Source: a virus
IMG/VR virus record: IMGVR_UViG_3300017952_001955
Coordinates: 1-21,464 of that record
Strand: one strand, 5' to 3'
Length of the DNA stretch: 21,464 nt
Made by a program: the position numbers and the translations under genes. The notes under the pieces are model-generated. The model was given only the letters and a program-made list of their open reading frames with translations, did not search any database and had not been told where the DNA came from. This document shows, in pieces, positions 20,739 to 21,464 of the stretch. Numbering within the stretch: the stretch's first letter is position 1; the number at the start of each line of letters is the position of its first letter.

Positions 20739-21149
20739 TTAGGTTCTCTCTAAGAGGAAATCAACTGTTTGTATAAGAGTTTCACCAACGATAGTGTAAT
20801 CAAGTTCAACTTCAATAGTATTAGTTTCTTCACCCTCCTTGACCCGTACACTATTGAGTACGACTCTGGGTTCAAATCTTTTGACTACGTTGGAAATCTC
20901 TTCTCTGATGTCCTCAGCAAGAAATACATCAAATGGTTCAAAGAGCATTTCTCTCAAGCGAGAACCTTTACGGGGTTGGAAAGGTCTCTCATAAAATCCA
21001 GTGAGAACAAGGTTTCTCACAGACTGCTTAATAGCATTCTCATTTTTAACTACAGAAAAATCTTCAGTATTGGGGTTCGGTCTGAATCCAATACTGAAGT
21101 CTTTGAACGCTCTACTGAGCGTCCTCTCTGCTCTAAATTTGTATGCCAT
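20739..21149 (-). CDS. 25: Baseplate wedge protein gp25 (gp25-like lysozyme family fold)
   Basis: The 136-residue length matches T4 gp25 (132). gp25 belongs to the GPW/gp25 family and in T4 forms the inner core of the wedge together with gp6 and gp53. Typical features are visible: an N-terminal stretch with FSIGFRPNPNTEDFSVVKNE, the NAIKQSVRNLVLT segment, the family motif ERPFQPRKGSRLREMLFEP near residues 54-72, and a C-terminal beta part ending in a hydrophobic segment (TLIQTVDFLLERT). The start codon shares one base with the stop of the 61-residue gene (TAATG arrangement), and no strong ribosome binding site precedes it, which suggests translational coupling. gp6 follows after 3 bases. Confidence 0.95.
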   Translation of the reverse strand: MAYKFRAERTLSRAFKDFSIGFRPNPNTEDFSVVKNENAIKQSVRNLVLTGFYERPFQPRKGSRLREMLFEPFDVFLAEDIREEISNVVKRFEPRVVLNSVRVKEGEETNTIEVELDYTIVGETLIQTVDFLLERT

Positions 21150-21334
21150 TAATGCCAGCGTTCGACGTAATCATCGAAACCACCTGCACCTCCACATTGT
21201 CTAGAATAGCGATCCTTAGGGGGATCGTTGGGTTTCGTTCGGTTTAAGTATTTATCAGCTCTTGGATCAGTTATGAGTACCATACCTGACTCAATGAACT
21301 CTTGAGATTGATCTGGAATTGGATGGTTCGCCAT
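21149..21334 (-). CDS. Small hypothetical protein, 61 residues
   Basis: Not recognised. The product is hydrophilic, rich in Asp, Pro and Arg, with a Cys-Gly-Gly-Ala-Gly-Gly patch near residue 47 and the C-terminus DDYVERWH. No membrane segment or domain is visible. The start is supported by a good ribosome binding site (GGGAG at 21341-21345, 6 bases upstream of ATG). Its stop overlaps the gp25 start by one base, a compact arrangement typical of a real phage gene. A late-promoter-like element lies about 55 bases upstream of its start. Being in one unit with baseplate genes suggests a virion-assembly role, but that is only inference. Confidence 0.75.
   Translation of the reverse strand: MANHPIPDQSQEFIESGMVLITDPRADKYLNRTKPNDPPKDRYSRQCGGAGGFDDYVERWH
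21249..21256 (-). promoter_or_regulatory. Candidate late promoter inside the 61-residue gene, upstream of gp25
   Basis: A second minus-strand GATAAATA, about 100 bases upstream of the gp25 start. It also encodes Asp-Lys-Tyr in the small gene, so it could be chance; its value is that it fits the spacing of the other two copies. Confidence 0.35.
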
Positions 21335-21388
21335 TTCGTTCTCCCTACTAAGTAGTAGAACTTTTATAGCGGTTACTATCGCTGTGGT

Positions 21389-21396
21389 TATTTATC
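21389..21396 (-). promoter_or_regulatory. Candidate T4-type late promoter upstream of the 61-residue gene
   Basis: Minus strand reads GATAAATA, a 7 of 8 match to the T4 late element TATAAATA and a full match to the NATAAATA form described for T4-like cyanophages. It overlaps the stop codon of the basic-tail protein and lies about 55 bases upstream of the next ATG. This is the best placed of the three copies because it begins the only gap of any size between genes. Confidence 0.55.
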
Positions 21397-21464
21397 GCTT
21401 GCCTTGACCGCGATACTTCTTCTTCGCTTTGTTACGACTCGTGGCAGCATACTTTGTATTCTTA
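21392..21464 (-). CDS. C-terminal 23 residues of an unidentified basic protein (partial, 5' end outside window)
   Basis: A minus-strand frame enters from the right edge and ends at TAA (21392-21394). The visible tail is KNTKYAATSRNKAKKKYRGQ followed by GKR, so 10 of 23 residues are Lys or Arg. It sits upstream of the 61-residue gene in the same direction. A head-completion or neighbouring baseplate gene is possible by T4 gene order, but 23 residues are too few to name it. The reading frame is the only one of the three minus frames with a sensible tail that stops just before the gap. Confidence 0.6.
   Translation of the reverse strand, partial: KNTKYAATSRNKAKKKYRGQGKR

Noticed and set aside
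20769-21152. Plus-strand open frame of 127 codons opposite gp25
   Set aside because: gp25 is well supported by family motifs and length, and the antisense frame has no ribosome binding site or recognisable domain.
21361-21368. Minus-strand TATAAAAG, a possible promoter box
   Set aside because: It differs from the T4-type late word at a core position, and GATAAATA lies 20 bases away with a better match.
1-21464. tRNA genes, CRISPR arrays, insertion sequences, rho-independent terminators
   Set aside because: None was recognised on either strand. The repeats present are protein-coding repeats of the giant gene and not spaced direct repeats. Gaps between genes are at most 57 bases and show no strong hairpin followed by a T run.

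Overview
The window looks like part of the late structural region of a T4-like myovirus, most likely a marine cyanophage (T4-like Kyanoviridae-type relatives). The evidence is a minus-strand block in the order small protein, gp25, gp6, giant structural protein. The genes are almost touching, and copies of an ATAAATA element like the T4-type late promoter lie upstream of three of them. No host gene, RNA gene, CRISPR array or insertion sequence was seen, and every convincing gene is on the minus strand.

Layout in the direction of transcription (right to left): the last 23 codons of an unidentified very basic protein (21392-21464); a 57-base gap with a late-promoter-like element and a good ribosome binding site; an unrecognised 61-residue protein (21149-21334); the gp25-like baseplate wedge protein (20739-21149), whose start overlaps the previous stop by one base; baseplate wedge protein gp6 (18642-20735); and, after 23 bases, one giant reading frame that runs from 18618 off the left edge. 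The giant frame has 6206 codons in the window, I read no in-frame stop in it, and its C-terminus is missing. Plus-strand open frames inside it are antisense shadows.

The giant protein is a mosaic. From N to C it carries: a short helical head; a beta module; a block of Gly-Ser-Gly-Tyr beta repeats; a second conserved helical element; more Gly-rich repeats; a YHYH domain; an EF-hand-type calcium loop; a beta-propeller-like stretch; a LamG-like lectin fold; a CBM5/12-like module; more GSGY repeats; a second copy of the beta module; then an unusual region of seven diverged copies of a roughly 100-residue helical repeat, interleaved with a shorter Cys-TLM repeat and a second LamG-like domain; and finally two more beta modules and a last GSGY block.

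In T4, gp25 and gp6 are parts of the baseplate wedge, and gene 7, another wedge protein, follows gene 6. The giant protein occupies the same position and is full of sugar-binding-type and adhesin-like modules. I infer that it is a baseplate-attached structural or fibre protein that probably meets the host surface. The most novel-looking content is the helical/Cys-TLM repeat region at 2430-6870.
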